The notes: generated from the sequence alone by a model not told the origin. Shown: positions 7,857 through 17,237, counted from the stretch's first letter. The stretch: 64,000 nt of DNA from JAAXKN01 sp036261625 (GCA_036261625.1 DATAKL010000009.1:7271-71270), one strand, 5' to 3'. Translations and numbers: made by a program.

Positions 7857-9347
7857 ATGTCGACATTAGAAAAAACTTATAAATTTTCTGAAAAGTATCC
7901 AAATATCAAATATAAGCGTCTGGGAAAAACAGGTTATCAGGTTTCCATTTGCGGATTCGGAACCTACAGGGTGGACTACAGGATCCCCGAGCACGTTAAG
8001 GCGCTAAGCTATGCCATCCAGAGCGGCATTAACCTCGTTGATACTTCTTCCAATTACTCCGACGGCGGAAGTGAAACCCTTGTGGGCAACGCCGTAAACG
8101 GCCTGATTGAAACAGGCGGCCTTGACCGCGATGAGATTGTAATTGTATCCAAAGGGGGATACATACAGGGGCAAAATCAGGAACTGGCTATGGAAAAAGA
8201 AAGGCTGGGGCACGCTTATCCCGAGATCGTCCGCTGCGCACCGGACTTGTGGCACAGCATACACCCGGAATTTCTTCACGACCAGATCACCTCCTCACTT
8301 GAAAAGTTAAAGCAGGATCACATAGACGTCTACCTTCTGCATAATCCCGAGTACTTCCTCATGTATACGGGAACGCGTGACCTCGGGAAATTAAGGGAAG
8401 AATATTACAGAAGAATTAAAACGGCTTTTGAGTACCTGGAAGAGGAAGTCCGGAAAGGAAGAATACTCCACTACGGAATATCTTCCAACACTTTCGGAGA
8501 GGAGGAAGACAAAAGAAGCTTTACCTCGCTTGAGGAGGTCTTAAAGCTCTCAGAAAAAATCTCCCCTGAAAACCATTTCTCCGTTGTGCAGCTCCCGATG
8601 AACCTGCTTGAAAAAGGGGGAGCCGACAACTTTAACCAGCAGAAGGGAAAGAAAACTTTCCTCGAACTGGCCTCTGAAAACGATCTGGGCGTGCTCGTAA
8701 ACCGCCCGCTTAACGCCATCAGGGGAAATAAGATCGTAAGGCTGGCAGATTTTAACGTGAAAGAGGACCGCTCGGTGCCCGAGATCAATCAGCTTATTGG
8801 CGACCTGAAGAAACAGGAAGACACGATAAAGGCGTCCTATGTAAGCGACCTTTCAATTAAGGCAAAAGACAAAGAGACGATACTTGAATCGATGTCGCTT
8901 GCTTCTGTTCTGGAGAACACTTTTAATAAATTTGAAAGCGCCAACCAGTTCATAGAGATTAAAAAACAGTTTTTTATTCCGAGGGCCAATTACGCCATAA
9001 ATGAAATTTATAAACATCACGACAACGAAGAGGATGTGATCTCAAAGCTGAACTTCTATGCCACTACAGTTAATATTGTGCTCGACTCGATGGAAAGCGT
9101 TTTTGCCAGACAGTCCAACAGCAGGAACCAGAAGGTCCACAAGATGATTGAGCCATACCTGAACGGAAGCTCTAAAGACCTTACGCTTTCACAGAAGGCG
9201 ATCCTTTTGATTAACTCCCTGCCCGGGGTTACAAGCACACTTGTAGGCATGCGCTCAATGAAGTATATTGATGACGTCATAGGATCTATTGAAACCCCTT
9301 ATGCACAGAAGGCCCTTGAGTTCTGGAAAGAAGAAATGAAAGACTAA
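7857..9347 (+). CDS. Aldo/keto reductase with long C-terminal extension
   Basis: 496 residues. The N-terminal 270 or so form an aldo/keto reductase barrel: the catalytic tetrad is visible as Asp62, Tyr67 (DTSSNY), Lys99 (VSKGGY) and His162 (LLHNPE). Such enzymes use NADPH to reduce carbonyls. A typical member has about 330 residues, and this one carries some 150 more, largely helical, including a long insertion around residues 300-400. The NADPH-binding segment seems to lie in the last 60 residues (LINSLPGVTSTLVGMRSMKYIDD). The substrate cannot be inferred. The PPK2 gene follows after 30 bases. Confidence 0.85.
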   Translation: MSTLEKTYKFSEKYPNIKYKRLGKTGYQVSICGFGTYRVDYRIPEHVKALSYAIQSGINLVDTSSNYSDGGSETLVGNAVNGLIETGGLDRDEIVIVSKGGYIQGQNQELAMEKERLGHAYPEIVRCAPDLWHSIHPEFLHDQITSSLEKLKQDHIDVYLLHNPEYFLMYTGTRDLGKLREEYYRRIKTAFEYLEEEVRKGRILHYGISSNTFGEEEDKRSFTSLEEVLKLSEKISPENHFSVVQLPMNLLEKGGADNFNQQKGKKTFLELASENDLGVLVNRPLNAIRGNKIVRLADFNVKEDRSVPEINQLIGDLKKQEDTIKASYVSDLSIKAKDKETILESMSLASVLENTFNKFESANQFIEIKKQFFIPRANYAINEIYKHHDNEEDVISKLNFYATTVNIVLDSMESVFARQSNSRNQKVHKMIEPYLNGSSKDLTLSQKAILLINSLPGVTSTLVGMRSMKYIDDVIGSIETPYAQKALEFWKEEMKD

Positions 9348-9377
9348 CAAAGGACTTCACAATAAAAGCGGATTATT

Positions 9378-10238
9378 ATGGATATCTCACGGTTCCTTGT
9401 AAAGCCTGACAGTTCAGTAAAACTGAAGGACTATAAGACAGACAATACTAATGGCTATAAGTCGAAGACGGATGCCGAAGGAAAACTTGCAGACAATATT
9501 ACACAAATGGATGACCTGCAGGCCAGACTCTATGCGCAGGATAAGTATTCGCTTCTCCTGGTCTTCCAGGCAATGGACGGCGGCGGCAAAGACAGCGCCA
9601 TTAAGCACGTTATGAGCGGACTGAACCCGCAGGGTACGCAGGTCTTCAGCTTCAAGCAGCCTTCGAAGGAAGAGCTGGATCACGGCTATTTGTGGAGAAT
9701 AAGTAAAGCCCTCCCGGAAAAAGGAAGAATCGGGATCTTTAACCGCTCGCACTATGAGGAGGTCCTGATTGTAAGAGTGCACGGCCTGCAGAATCAGGAG
9801 AGGCTGCCCGACTGGGTACTTAACGACGATATCTGGAAGATGCGCTACAGGCAGATCAACGACTTTGAACGCTATCTTTATGAGACAGGCACCTTTATCG
9901 TTAAATTCTTTCTTAATATTTCCAGGGATGAACAGAAAAAAAGATTCCTCAAAAGAATTGAGGATCCGGCAAAGAACTGGAAGATCACTGAAGAGGATAT
10001 TGCCGAGCGTGCGTACTGGAATGACTACCAGAAGTGCTACCAGGAGGCAATTTCTAAAACCAGCACGAAGCACGCCCCGTGGTACATTATTCCTGGTGAT
10101 AAAAAGTGGTTTGCCCACCTTGCAGTCTCCGAGGTCATTGTCGAGACGTTGAAATCTATGAATATAAATTTCCCCAAAGTTGAGGGTAAACAGCTGGAGG
10201 AGCTGGGCAGACTTAAGGATAAATTAACCAAAGAATAA
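9378..10238 (+). CDS. Polyphosphate kinase 2 family protein
   Basis: 286 residues. Walker A is at 64-72 (QAMDGGGKD) and Walker B within GRIGIFNRSHYEEVL; the lid Arg-rich segment follows. PPK2 enzymes move phosphate between polyphosphate and nucleotides (NMP or NDP). The single-domain length and the motif style resemble the class that can phosphorylate AMP and/or ADP from polyphosphate, but subclass specificity is not decided from sequence reading alone. It is 30 bases after the aldo/keto reductase gene and 12 bases before the SCO1 gene. Confidence 0.9.
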   Translation: MDISRFLVKPDSSVKLKDYKTDNTNGYKSKTDAEGKLADNITQMDDLQARLYAQDKYSLLLVFQAMDGGGKDSAIKHVMSGLNPQGTQVFSFKQPSKEELDHGYLWRISKALPEKGRIGIFNRSHYEEVLIVRVHGLQNQERLPDWVLNDDIWKMRYRQINDFERYLYETGTFIVKFFLNISRDEQKKRFLKRIEDPAKNWKITEEDIAERAYWNDYQKCYQEAISKTSTKHAPWYIIPGDKKWFAHLAVSEVIVETLKSMNINFPKVEGKQLEELGRLKDKLTKE

Positions 10239-10250
10239 AGCAGAATATAT

Positions 10251-10853
10251 ATGAGAAATTTTTACAGGTTACTTCCCCTGTTTTTTTTCTTTCTTGCACT
10301 CCTCACCTCCGGATGCAAAGATAAACTGCCCGTAAAGGATGACCTTTCAAATGCGCACTACGTCTTTTTAACACAGGACAGCAGCCGCGTTGTTTTTCCT
10401 CAGAACGTGAAAGGCAAAGTCGTAGTGCTGGGGCTCATATTCACGCACTGCCCCGACATATGTCCTCTTATTACAAACAATATGGAGCGCATACAGAAGG
10501 AGGCAAAAAAAGAGGGGATAAATGACATATCGTTTGTCTCAATCAGCTTCGATCCTTTAAGAGACAGGCCTTCGGTCCTGAAGGAATATGCCGATGTAAG
10601 AGAAATCGACACGTCAAACTGGGTGTTTCTTACCGGCAGGCAGAGTGAAATCGATTCTCTTAAGAAACAGCTCCATTATGTATCTATTGCAGGAGATACG
10701 ACTTATTCGGAATCGGGTGAGCCGTCGTACTTTTTCGTCCACACCGACCGTATAACCCTGATGGATAAAGAGGGGAGAACAAGGCAGGAATACAAAGGAA
10801 GCAGCCTAAACGTTGATGAAGTAATGAAAGACATAAAAACTCTTTCCGACTGA
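10251..10853 (+). CDS. SCO1/SenC/PrrC family copper-binding lipoprotein
   Basis: 200 residues with a lipoprotein signal ending LTSGC (Cys22). The thioredoxin fold carries the copper-binding CxxxC at Cys67 and Cys71 (THCPDICP) and the distal His164 (FFVHTD), the three expected ligands. SCO proteins help deliver copper to the CuA site of cytochrome oxidase or act as thiol reductases. It is followed after 30 bases by a PCu(A)C chaperone, its known functional partner, so these two form a copper-delivery pair. Confidence 0.92.
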   Translation: MRNFYRLLPLFFFFLALLTSGCKDKLPVKDDLSNAHYVFLTQDSSRVVFPQNVKGKVVVLGLIFTHCPDICPLITNNMERIQKEAKKEGINDISFVSISFDPLRDRPSVLKEYADVREIDTSNWVFLTGRQSEIDSLKKQLHYVSIAGDTTYSESGEPSYFFVHTDRITLMDKEGRTRQEYKGSSLNVDEVMKDIKTLSD

Positions 10854-10883
10854 GAGAGAGAGATCTTAAAAGGAGGTATTGAA

Positions 10884-11291
10884 GTGTTTATCTTAATCGT
10901 GCTTATGATGATAATGCCTTTTCAGCAGAAGGCTCAGATTGAAGTTAAGAACGCCTGGATGAGGCCCGGGGCAAAGGACATGAATTCAGCGCTCTATTTT
11001 GAAGTCATAAACCGCTCCAATAAGGCCGATACATTATATGATGTAAAATCGGATCTCGCACAGAAAGTTGAGATGCATGAGACCTACAGGCAGGGCGACA
11101 TGATGGGCATGCGCCCGGTTAAAATGGTTGCCGTCGGCGCAAACTCTTCTTTTAAGTTTGAGCCCGGAGGGCATCACATAATGTTCATTAATCTTAAGAA
11201 GAATTTAAAGAAAGGATCCCCGGGCGGCGAAGTGACCCTTTATTTCAGGCATGCGGGACAAATAAAGATCAAACCGGAAGTAAAGAAGTAA
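10884..11291 (+). CDS. PCu(A)C family periplasmic copper chaperone
   Basis: 135 residues starting at GTG 10884, placed by an AGGAGGT ribosome-binding site about 8 bases upstream. The N-terminus is a signal peptide (VFILIVLMMIMPFQQKAQ). The copper ligands follow the H(M)x10Mx21HxM pattern: VEMHETYRQGDMMGMRP and later GGHHIMF. The family passes Cu(I) to SCO proteins and cytochrome oxidase. It pairs with the SCO1 gene just upstream. Confidence 0.9.
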   Translation: MFILIVLMMIMPFQQKAQIEVKNAWMRPGAKDMNSALYFEVINRSNKADTLYDVKSDLAQKVEMHETYRQGDMMGMRPVKMVAVGANSSFKFEPGGHHIMFINLKKNLKKGSPGGEVTLYFRHAGQIKIKPEVKK

Positions 11292-11388
11292 GAAATTTAG
11301 TGCCACAAAAGAAAAACCGCTTCAGGCCTTATGTGCCAACTCAATTAAAAGGCCGATGAAAGGTAAGCATCTTAAATGGAAGTTATTA

Positions 11389-11645
11389 AGCCCCGATGAG
11401 GGGCGATTTGTCTATAGCCCGGAGTGACCAAACCCGCCTTTGGCGGGTGCGGGAACTCCCGGGTAACGAATTCCCCAAATTCCCCAGAGCCCCGAGAGGG
11501 GCGATTTGTTCGGCCCGTATTTATACAAGTCGCCCCTCTCGGGGCTCTTTTGGGGTGGGGGGATCCGTTTCCCAGGGGTTCAGTCGCCCCCATCCGGGGG
11601 CTTCCTCACCCCGGACTATAGACAAATCGCCCCTCATCGGGGCTT
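11389..11645. repeat. Nested-palindrome element, full copy
   Basis: The outer ends AGCCCCGATGAGGGGC + GATTTGTCTATAGCCCGG (11389) and their inverse (to 11645) enclose further hairpins: CCCGCCTTTGGCGGG near 11432, GCCCCGAGAGGGGC near 11487, its inverse near 11530, and GCCCCC...GGGGGC near 11586. Short open frames on both strands here are by-products of the palindromes. The rest of the gap 11292-11839 shows no gene. Confidence 0.8.
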
Positions 11646-11839
11646 GTTAAATGCGTTAATCTGCATACTCTCCTTTCATTATTATTTTTGAATTAAATTA
11701 ACGCCTCAGGCCTCATGAGGATTTCTTTCTTTTGTATTTTACTTATTCCTATAATTATTTAGATTTGCCATATTAGTCTAAAGAACTTTTTTTTTGGCTC
11801 CTTTTTTGGGAGTGAACTAAAATATAAAAGGAAAACATC

Positions 11840-12970
11840 GTGAGCACATTAGAAACTGCCCCGGCAGAAGAAATCCAGGAAAAAAGAATTGAAGTTCCTG
11901 TTAAGAAAGCCCGCATAGCTTCAATTGACGCTTTCCGCGGCTTTACGGTTCTTTCTATGATCTTTGTAATTCAGGTTGCCGGCTATACCAACCTGCCCTT
12001 TACACAATCCTGGTTCGGCAGCGCGCCGGTCTCACAGTTCCATCACGCAGGAGATGCCGTTGGAAGTACTAATGGCGTGGGACTGACATTTACAGATCTG
12101 GTTGCTCCTTTCTTTGTTTTTATTGTGGGCATGGTTCTTCCTTTAAGCCGGAAAAAACGCGGAGGCGAGTTCTGGAAACACGTGGGAACCAGGACTCTCC
12201 TTTTAATTGGCCTGGGCATCTTATACATTTCCTTAATTCTTAATCTTTCCTATTGGTGGGGTATTCTTCAGGCCATTGGAATTGCCTATTTTATGGGGGC
12301 TTCACTGATGCTCGTTAAGCCTTCCTGGCGCTGGGCAGCGGTTGTTTTAATTGCAGGGTTCCACCAGGTAATGTCTATTGTTTTCCCCTGGTGGCTCAGC
12401 CTTGGCGACCCTACAAAACCGTTTCTTACAATCACAAACCTTGCAGGCGATCCCCTGCGCCCTCTTACCGTGCACTGCACGCCATGGGCTTCAATCTCCT
12501 ACGGCGTAATTACTGTAATCGGCACATTCTTAGGTGAAGCCGTACTGACACGCGATCCGAAAAAAATTATCAGACAGTCGGTTATAATGGGCATTGTTCT
12601 CTGCACGGCAGGATACCTTCTGCATCTCTATCACTGGCCCTTGTTTGCAATGAACAAGCCAAACGTGTCAGCTTCATATGCAATATTTACTTCCGGCGTT
12701 GCATCTCTGACTTTTCTTATTTTCTATCTCATAATGGATGTCTGGAAAGTTCAGAAATGGGCTTGGGCCTTTATGGTCTTCGGCTCAAATGCCCTTTTGG
12801 GTTACTTCCTGCAGCCGATCGTAAGAATATTTCTTTTCGCCTTGGGCTTCAAGCCCTTCTTTTCGGGCCACAGCGGCTGGGATGGAATGCTCTTTGGACT
12901 CATATGGACGGCAATTATATGGGTAGTGCTACTCTGGTGCAATAAACGGAATATATACTGGAAGATTTAA
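11840..12970 (+). CDS. HGSNAT/DUF5009-like polytopic membrane protein
   Basis: 376 residues, start GTG at 11840. After a charged N-terminus comes RIASIDAFRGFTVLSMIFV, the hallmark opening of the family related to heparan-alpha-glucosaminide N-acetyltransferase, and then LTFTDLVAPFFVFIVGM. About ten hydrophobic segments follow. Relatives transfer acetyl groups across the membrane onto amino sugars, and many bacterial members sit in glycan-use loci. Here the neighbours give no hint of substrate. A nitroreductase gene follows after 33 bases. Confidence 0.8.
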   Translation: MSTLETAPAEEIQEKRIEVPVKKARIASIDAFRGFTVLSMIFVIQVAGYTNLPFTQSWFGSAPVSQFHHAGDAVGSTNGVGLTFTDLVAPFFVFIVGMVLPLSRKKRGGEFWKHVGTRTLLLIGLGILYISLILNLSYWWGILQAIGIAYFMGASLMLVKPSWRWAAVVLIAGFHQVMSIVFPWWLSLGDPTKPFLTITNLAGDPLRPLTVHCTPWASISYGVITVIGTFLGEAVLTRDPKKIIRQSVIMGIVLCTAGYLLHLYHWPLFAMNKPNVSASYAIFTSGVASLTFLIFYLIMDVWKVQKWAWAFMVFGSNALLGYFLQPIVRIFLFALGFKPFFSGHSGWDGMLFGLIWTAIIWVVLLWCNKRNIYWKI

Positions 12971-13003
12971 TAATTATAAAACATACTTTCCAACGGAGAA
13001 ATA

Positions 13004-13573
13004 GTGCTTAGAGATTTAATACTGAAAAACCGCACTTACAGAAGATTTTTTGAGGATGAGCCGGTAAGCCGCCAGACTTTAACTGAACTTGTTGACCTTG
13101 CCCGCATGTCGGCTTCATCCAGCAACCTGCAGCCCTTAAAATATATTCTCTCATGCGACACCCGGAAAAATGCTGAAATATTCCAATGCCTTGCCTGGGC
13201 CGGATACCTGAAAGACTGGCCGGGGCCCTCGGAAGGGGAAAGACCTTCAGCCTACATTGTAATGCTGGGCGACACCTCGATCAGCAGGAATTTCGGAAGC
13301 GATCAGGGCATTTCGGCCCAAAGCATACTCCTCGGGGCCACCGAAAGAGGCCTTGGCGGATGCATTATAGCTTCAGTCCAGAAGCAGAAACTGCGCGAGA
13401 TACTGAACCTGTCCGAAGGCCTGGAAATCCTGCTCGTAATTGCCCTCGGCAAACCAAAGGAAAATGTTGTCCTGGAAGATCTGCCTCCTTCGGGCGACGT
13501 GCGTTACTGGAGAAGTGAAGACGGCACGCATCACGTTCCCAAACGGTCTCTCGGCGAGATCATAATCGGATAA
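13004..13573 (+). CDS. Nitroreductase family protein
   Basis: 189 residues, start GTG at 13004 preceded by ACGGAGA. The opening LILKNRTYRRFFEDEPV and the SASSSNLQPLKYI segment are the FMN-binding features of NfsA/NfsB-like flavoenzymes; GATERGLGGCIIAS is the usual C-terminal half motif. They reduce nitro compounds, quinones or flavins with NAD(P)H. The physiological substrate is unknown. Confidence 0.88.
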   Translation: MLRDLILKNRTYRRFFEDEPVSRQTLTELVDLARMSASSSNLQPLKYILSCDTRKNAEIFQCLAWAGYLKDWPGPSEGERPSAYIVMLGDTSISRNFGSDQGISAQSILLGATERGLGGCIIASVQKQKLREILNLSEGLEILLVIALGKPKENVVLEDLPPSGDVRYWRSEDGTHHVPKRSLGEIIIG

Positions 13574-13635
13574 AACTTGGTTCACTTATAATTCATTTAA
13601 CAACCAATTTCTTTTTTAAGAAAGTAAGCACTTTT

Positions 13636-15432
13636 ATGAAAAAATATATTCTGAAGTCAGAGCTCCTTTATGTTCTGATCTTATTAAACTTCCTTTTCTC
13701 AGGCATTTCCCAGGCACAGAGCCTGAAACTAAAACTGATTGAGACAAGCGACGTCCATGGAGCGGTTTTTCCCTATGACTTCCGCGATAACCGCGGCGCC
13801 CGCACATCTTTATCCCAGGTATACACCTATGTAAAAGAGGAAAGAAATAATAAGGATCAGGAAGTTGTCCTCCTTGATAACGGCGACATACTGCAGGGAC
13901 AGCCTGTAGTCTATTACTATAATTTTGAAAAGACCGGTGTGCCTCATATCTTATCTGAAGTTATGAACTTCATGCAGTACGACGCTGCCTCAGTCGGCAA
14001 TCATGATATTGAAACCGGCCACCCGGTCTATGACCGTATAAATAAAGAGTTCAAGTTTCCCTGGATGGCTGCCAACGCTGTGGTAAAAAAAACAGGCAAA
14101 CCCTACTTCAAACCCTACACTATCATTAACAGAAAAGGCGTGAAGATTGCCGTTCTGGGCATGATTACTCCTGCTATACCGAACTGGCTGCCTGAGAAGA
14201 TATGGGCCGGGATGGAATTTCTGGATATGATTGAAACCGCCAAAAAATGGGTTAAGATAATTAAAGAAAAGGAAAAGCCGGACGTTCTAATCGGACTCTT
14301 CCATGCAGGCGTGGAATGGAATTACAACGGCCAGACAGCCGATATGCCTAAAAATGAAAACGCCTCGGAGCTCGTTGCTGAAAAGGTTCCGGGTTTTGAC
14401 GTCGTCTTTACGGGCCACGACCATAAAATCTGGAATAAGAACGTTAAAAATCCCGATGGCGCTGATGTATTACTTCTGGGCCCCAATAACGACGCCCGTA
14501 CCGCTGCCGAGGCAAGCCTTACTCTTAACTACGACAAGACTTCCAAGAGCTGGAAAAAAGAGACTGCCAAAGGGAACATCATTGAAATTAAGAACTATCA
14601 GCCCGATGAAGAGTTCATGAAGAAGTTCACCCCTGCAATGGAAGAGGTTAAGACATACGTTGCAAAACCGATCGGGAATTTTACCGAGACAATTTCAACA
14701 CGGGAATCGATGTTCGGCGACTCCAAGTTTATGGATCTTATTCATGCCATTCAGCTCGATTTGACAAAAGCCGACGTTTCCTTTGCCGCACCCCTTTCCT
14801 TCGATACAAAAATTGATAAAGGGGAAATTTACGTGCGCGACATGTTTAAGCTCTATAAGTATGAAAACCTGCTTTATACGATGAAATTAAAAGGAAGTGA
14901 AATCAAGGGTTTCCTTGAGCATTCATACGCCCTGTGGTTTAACCGGATGACCGACAGCTCCAGCCATCTTATTAACTTTAAGACGGATAAAAACGGAAAT
15001 CCCGTTAAGAACGCCAGGAACAACATTTATGAACTGAAGGCCCCGTACTACAATTTCGACTGTGCCGCGGGGATTAAGTATACCGTGGACGTCTCGAAGC
15101 CTGAAGGTGAGAGGGTGAATATTATTTCCATGGCTGACGGAAGCCCGTTCGACATGAATAAGACCTACAAAGCGGCTGTCAATTCCTACAGGGGCAACGG
15201 CGGCGGCGGCCACTTAGTAGAAGGAGCTAAGATCCCGAAGGATGAGCTTCCCAATAGGATCATCAACTCAACGGAGAAAGATCTCAGGTATTATCTCATG
15301 AAATGGATTGAAAAGGAGAAGACCGTAACCCCCAAAGCTTTCGGCAACTGGAAAGTAATTCCTGAGGATTGGTATCTGAAAGGAAAGGAAAAAGATTACC
15401 CTCTGCTTTACAGCAGCCGTCATTCAGATTAA
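13636..15432 (+). CDS. Secreted bifunctional metallophosphatase/5'-nucleotidase (UshA/CpdB-like)
   Basis: 598 residues with a signal peptide (ending about ISQAQS). The metallophosphoesterase half shows all blocks: ETSDVHGAVFP, LLDNGDILQGQP, SVGNHDIE, GLFHAGVEWN and FTGHDHK. The C-terminal 5'-nucleotidase domain (about 330-570) binds the nucleoside and includes GNGGGGHLVEGA. Such enzymes remove phosphate from extracellular nucleotides or cyclic nucleotides for scavenging. A strong terminator follows, so it is probably transcribed alone or with the nitroreductase gene 62 bases upstream. Confidence 0.9.
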   Translation: MKKYILKSELLYVLILLNFLFSGISQAQSLKLKLIETSDVHGAVFPYDFRDNRGARTSLSQVYTYVKEERNNKDQEVVLLDNGDILQGQPVVYYYNFEKTGVPHILSEVMNFMQYDAASVGNHDIETGHPVYDRINKEFKFPWMAANAVVKKTGKPYFKPYTIINRKGVKIAVLGMITPAIPNWLPEKIWAGMEFLDMIETAKKWVKIIKEKEKPDVLIGLFHAGVEWNYNGQTADMPKNENASELVAEKVPGFDVVFTGHDHKIWNKNVKNPDGADVLLLGPNNDARTAAEASLTLNYDKTSKSWKKETAKGNIIEIKNYQPDEEFMKKFTPAMEEVKTYVAKPIGNFTETISTRESMFGDSKFMDLIHAIQLDLTKADVSFAAPLSFDTKIDKGEIYVRDMFKLYKYENLLYTMKLKGSEIKGFLEHSYALWFNRMTDSSSHLINFKTDKNGNPVKNARNNIYELKAPYYNFDCAAGIKYTVDVSKPEGERVNIISMADGSPFDMNKTYKAAVNSYRGNGGGGHLVEGAKIPKDELPNRIINSTEKDLRYYLMKWIEKEKTVTPKAFGNWKVIPEDWYLKGKEKDYPLLYSSRHSD

Positions 15433-15453
15433 ATAGCCCGGGTAAAATTTTAT

Positions 15454-15488
15454 AAAAGGCAGTCTGCTAATATTGCAGACTGCCTTTT
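15454..15488 (+). terminator. Rho-independent terminator after the 5'-nucleotidase gene
   Basis: A perfect 14-base stem (AAAAGGCAGTCTGC and complement) with a 7-base loop ends in a run of T (CCTTTTTTGTTT). Confidence 0.9.
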
Positions 15489-15497
15489 TTGTTTAGT

Positions 15498-15642
15498 TGA
15501 ATAGCCACGGCCTTTTAGGCCGTGGTTTAATGATTCCAAAAATATTTGGGCTTTAGCCCCCGATCCTATATCCGAAATCTGGGACTAAAGTCCCAGGTCT
15601 GTTTTGGGCATTTTTCCACGACCTGAAGGTCGTGGCTATTCA
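15498..15642. repeat. Nested palindrome cluster
   Basis: GAATAGCCACG... at 15499 and ...CGTGGCTATTC to 15642 form outer ends. Inside are CCACGGCCTTTTAGGCCGTGG (15505-15525), GGGCTTTAGCCC near 15549, TGGGACTAAAGTCCCA near 15580 and CCACGACCTGAAGGTCGTGG (15616-15635). It sits between a terminator and the next promoter region and contains no gene. Confidence 0.75.
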
Positions 15643-15771
15643 TGGAAATTTCGCTGCATTTTAACCCAATGCACCCTCTTTAGGGACTCATTTTTCCCGT
15701 TTTGTTTACCCCTTAAATCAGTACATTTTAAAGAAGACACGTTGTATATAAAACAAAGAAGGATAAAAAAT

Positions 15772-16482
15772 ATGCGTATAATTGGCAGATTATTATTTGC
15801 TATTTTTGTTTCATTCTCTGTTGTATCTTTTGTAAATGCACAGACGACTGACACAACCAGGAATAACGGCAGTATAAATAGCGGAACAAATAATAACCCG
15901 GACGCAACTGGCGGCGCCGTGCACACCCCTAACCAGAATCCGCCGGCTTCCGGCAGCTCTACTACACCCGGGACAAATAATCCAGGCACAACTGCTCCGG
16001 GTGCACCTGGCACTACTGCTCCGGGTTCTACAATACCTGCACCGGGATCAGTTCCTGCACCGGGATCAGTTCCTGCACCCGGATCCATTACAGCCGCTTC
16101 CGGCTCGGCTGCAGCTGAAGTTGAACAGGCAAGCAATGATTTCATGCAGGCTATTAACCGCGGCGATGCCGCTGCAGCAGCAGGATTCTATGCTGACGAT
16201 GCTTTTCTTATGCCACCAGATATAGATATGATTCAGGGTGCTAACGGTATTAAGAACTTCTGGGCTAAAGTTATATCCGTAGGAGGCAAGTTCGATACAC
16301 TGACAACTTCCAAAGTTAATGTAAACAATACAACAGTTGATGAAATAGGGCGTTATTTCCTCACCATCAACAGACCGGGGCTGGCTCCGGCGCAGGAAAC
16401 GGGTAAATTTGTTTTCGTCTGGAAACGTCAGCCCGACGATACATGGAAGATCGTCACACACATGTGGAACAGAAACAAGTAG
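15772..16482 (+). CDS. Exported protein with Pro/Gly/Ser/Thr linker and SnoaL/DUF4440-like domain
   Basis: 236 residues from the ATG at 15772, which opens on a signal peptide (MRIIGRLLFAIF...NAQ). The in-frame extension to 15604 runs through the palindrome cluster and is rejected. Residues 25-120 are low complexity with repeated PAPGS units, encoded by an 18-base tandem repeat near 16,036. The last 110 or so residues look like an NTF2-fold SnoaL/DUF4440 domain (ASNDFMQAINRGDAAAAAGFYADDAFLMPP). The ligand is unknown; the linker suggests a surface or periplasmic tether. Confidence 0.75.
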   Translation: MRIIGRLLFAIFVSFSVVSFVNAQTTDTTRNNGSINSGTNNNPDATGGAVHTPNQNPPASGSSTTPGTNNPGTTAPGAPGTTAPGSTIPAPGSVPAPGSVPAPGSITAASGSAAAEVEQASNDFMQAINRGDAAAAAGFYADDAFLMPPDIDMIQGANGIKNFWAKVISVGGKFDTLTTSKVNVNNTTVDEIGRYFLTINRPGLAPAQETGKFVFVWKRQPDDTWKIVTHMWNRNK

Positions 16483-16501
16483 TAAAACAGATCTCTTTTA
16501 T

Positions 16502-16535
16502 TTAAGGGGATGAAGCACTTGCATCATCCCCTTAA
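16502..16535. terminator. Bidirectional terminator between convergent genes
   Basis: TTAAGGGGATGA and TCATCCCCTTAA form a 12-base stem. It lies in the 62-base gap between the plus-strand SnoaL-like gene and the minus-strand DUF6873-like gene, so it can serve both. Confidence 0.75.
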
Positions 16536-16544
16536 CTTTACCTG

Positions 16545-17237
16545 TCATTCTTCTGTGAATAAAATGCTTCCCCCGTCTAAAAGAGGTCCATCGTAAAGCT
16601 CAAGAGTCTCATAGCCGTTTTTATTCAGGAACGATCTTATTTCATCCCCCTGGGGATGATATTTCAGGCTCCCGCAGAGAAAAACCGTATTATCCATTAC
16701 TCCGCAGGCGCCGCCGAAAAAACCGTGCCTGAAGCCCGGAAGCACAACGCTTTCAGAGGAAACATAAAGAACTTCCAGTCCCGTTTCTTTTAACTTCTTA
16801 TAAATCCCTTCGTCAGAAGTAATAAAACTGTCTGTCTTCAAAGGCAGCAGGCTGCAGCGGCAGTAGCCCTGACCGACATGAATTGTCTGTTTTTCTTTGG
16901 AATACTCCAGAATCTTTCTTTCCGTAATATCCAGTCGGTGAATAAGGAAATTCCGGCTCACTGAGGCGTTGTAGCGTGCCGAATCCGGATACTTCATTCC
17001 TACGGGAGACGTTCCTTTAATATAGCTTATCTTTTTTTCATCCAGCACTCTGAAGTATTCAGCCGGGATGTTGGGTGAAGCAATAAGATGAGATGAACTC
17101 AGGAAGAAAAATATGTCGGGATGGCCTGAAATTGCCTCATATGTTATTCCTGAAGTTGCAAATTCAAGCACTTCACCGTAGTATGCAAGAGTCTCCTTAG
17201 CCTTTTCGGGCATTTTCCTGTCAATTATAATCTGCAC
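16545..17237 (-). CDS. DUF6873-like protein (GME-fold type), putative
   Basis: 230 residues, no signal peptide or membrane segment. The pattern ITYEAISGHPDIFFF, the YPDSARYN block with a single Cys-rich stretch (GYCRCSLLPL), and the C-terminal FFGGACGVMDNTVFLCGSL block resemble a conserved family seen next to radical SAM genes in anaerobes. The first 17 bases overlap the end of the upstream radical SAM gene, so the two are likely translated together. Its activity is unknown. Confidence 0.65.
   Translation of the reverse strand: MQIIIDRKMPEKAKETLAYYGEVLEFATSGITYEAISGHPDIFFFLSSSHLIASPNIPAEYFRVLDEKKISYIKGTSPVGMKYPDSARYNASVSRNFLIHRLDITERKILEYSKEKQTIHVGQGYCRCSLLPLKTDSFITSDEGIYKKLKETGLEVLYVSSESVVLPGFRHGFFGGACGVMDNTVFLCGSLKYHPQGDEIRSFLNKNGYETLELYDGPLLDGGSILFTEE

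Noticed and set aside
9414..10118. Minus-strand open frame of 234 codons
   Set aside because: It lies wholly opposite the PPK2 gene, whose motifs are clear; antisense frames in G+C-balanced genes are common.
11396..11691. Several overlapping open frames of 60-84 codons on both strands
   Set aside because: They fall within the nested palindromes, are Arg/Pro/Gly-rich by virtue of the repeats, and lack ribosome-binding sites.
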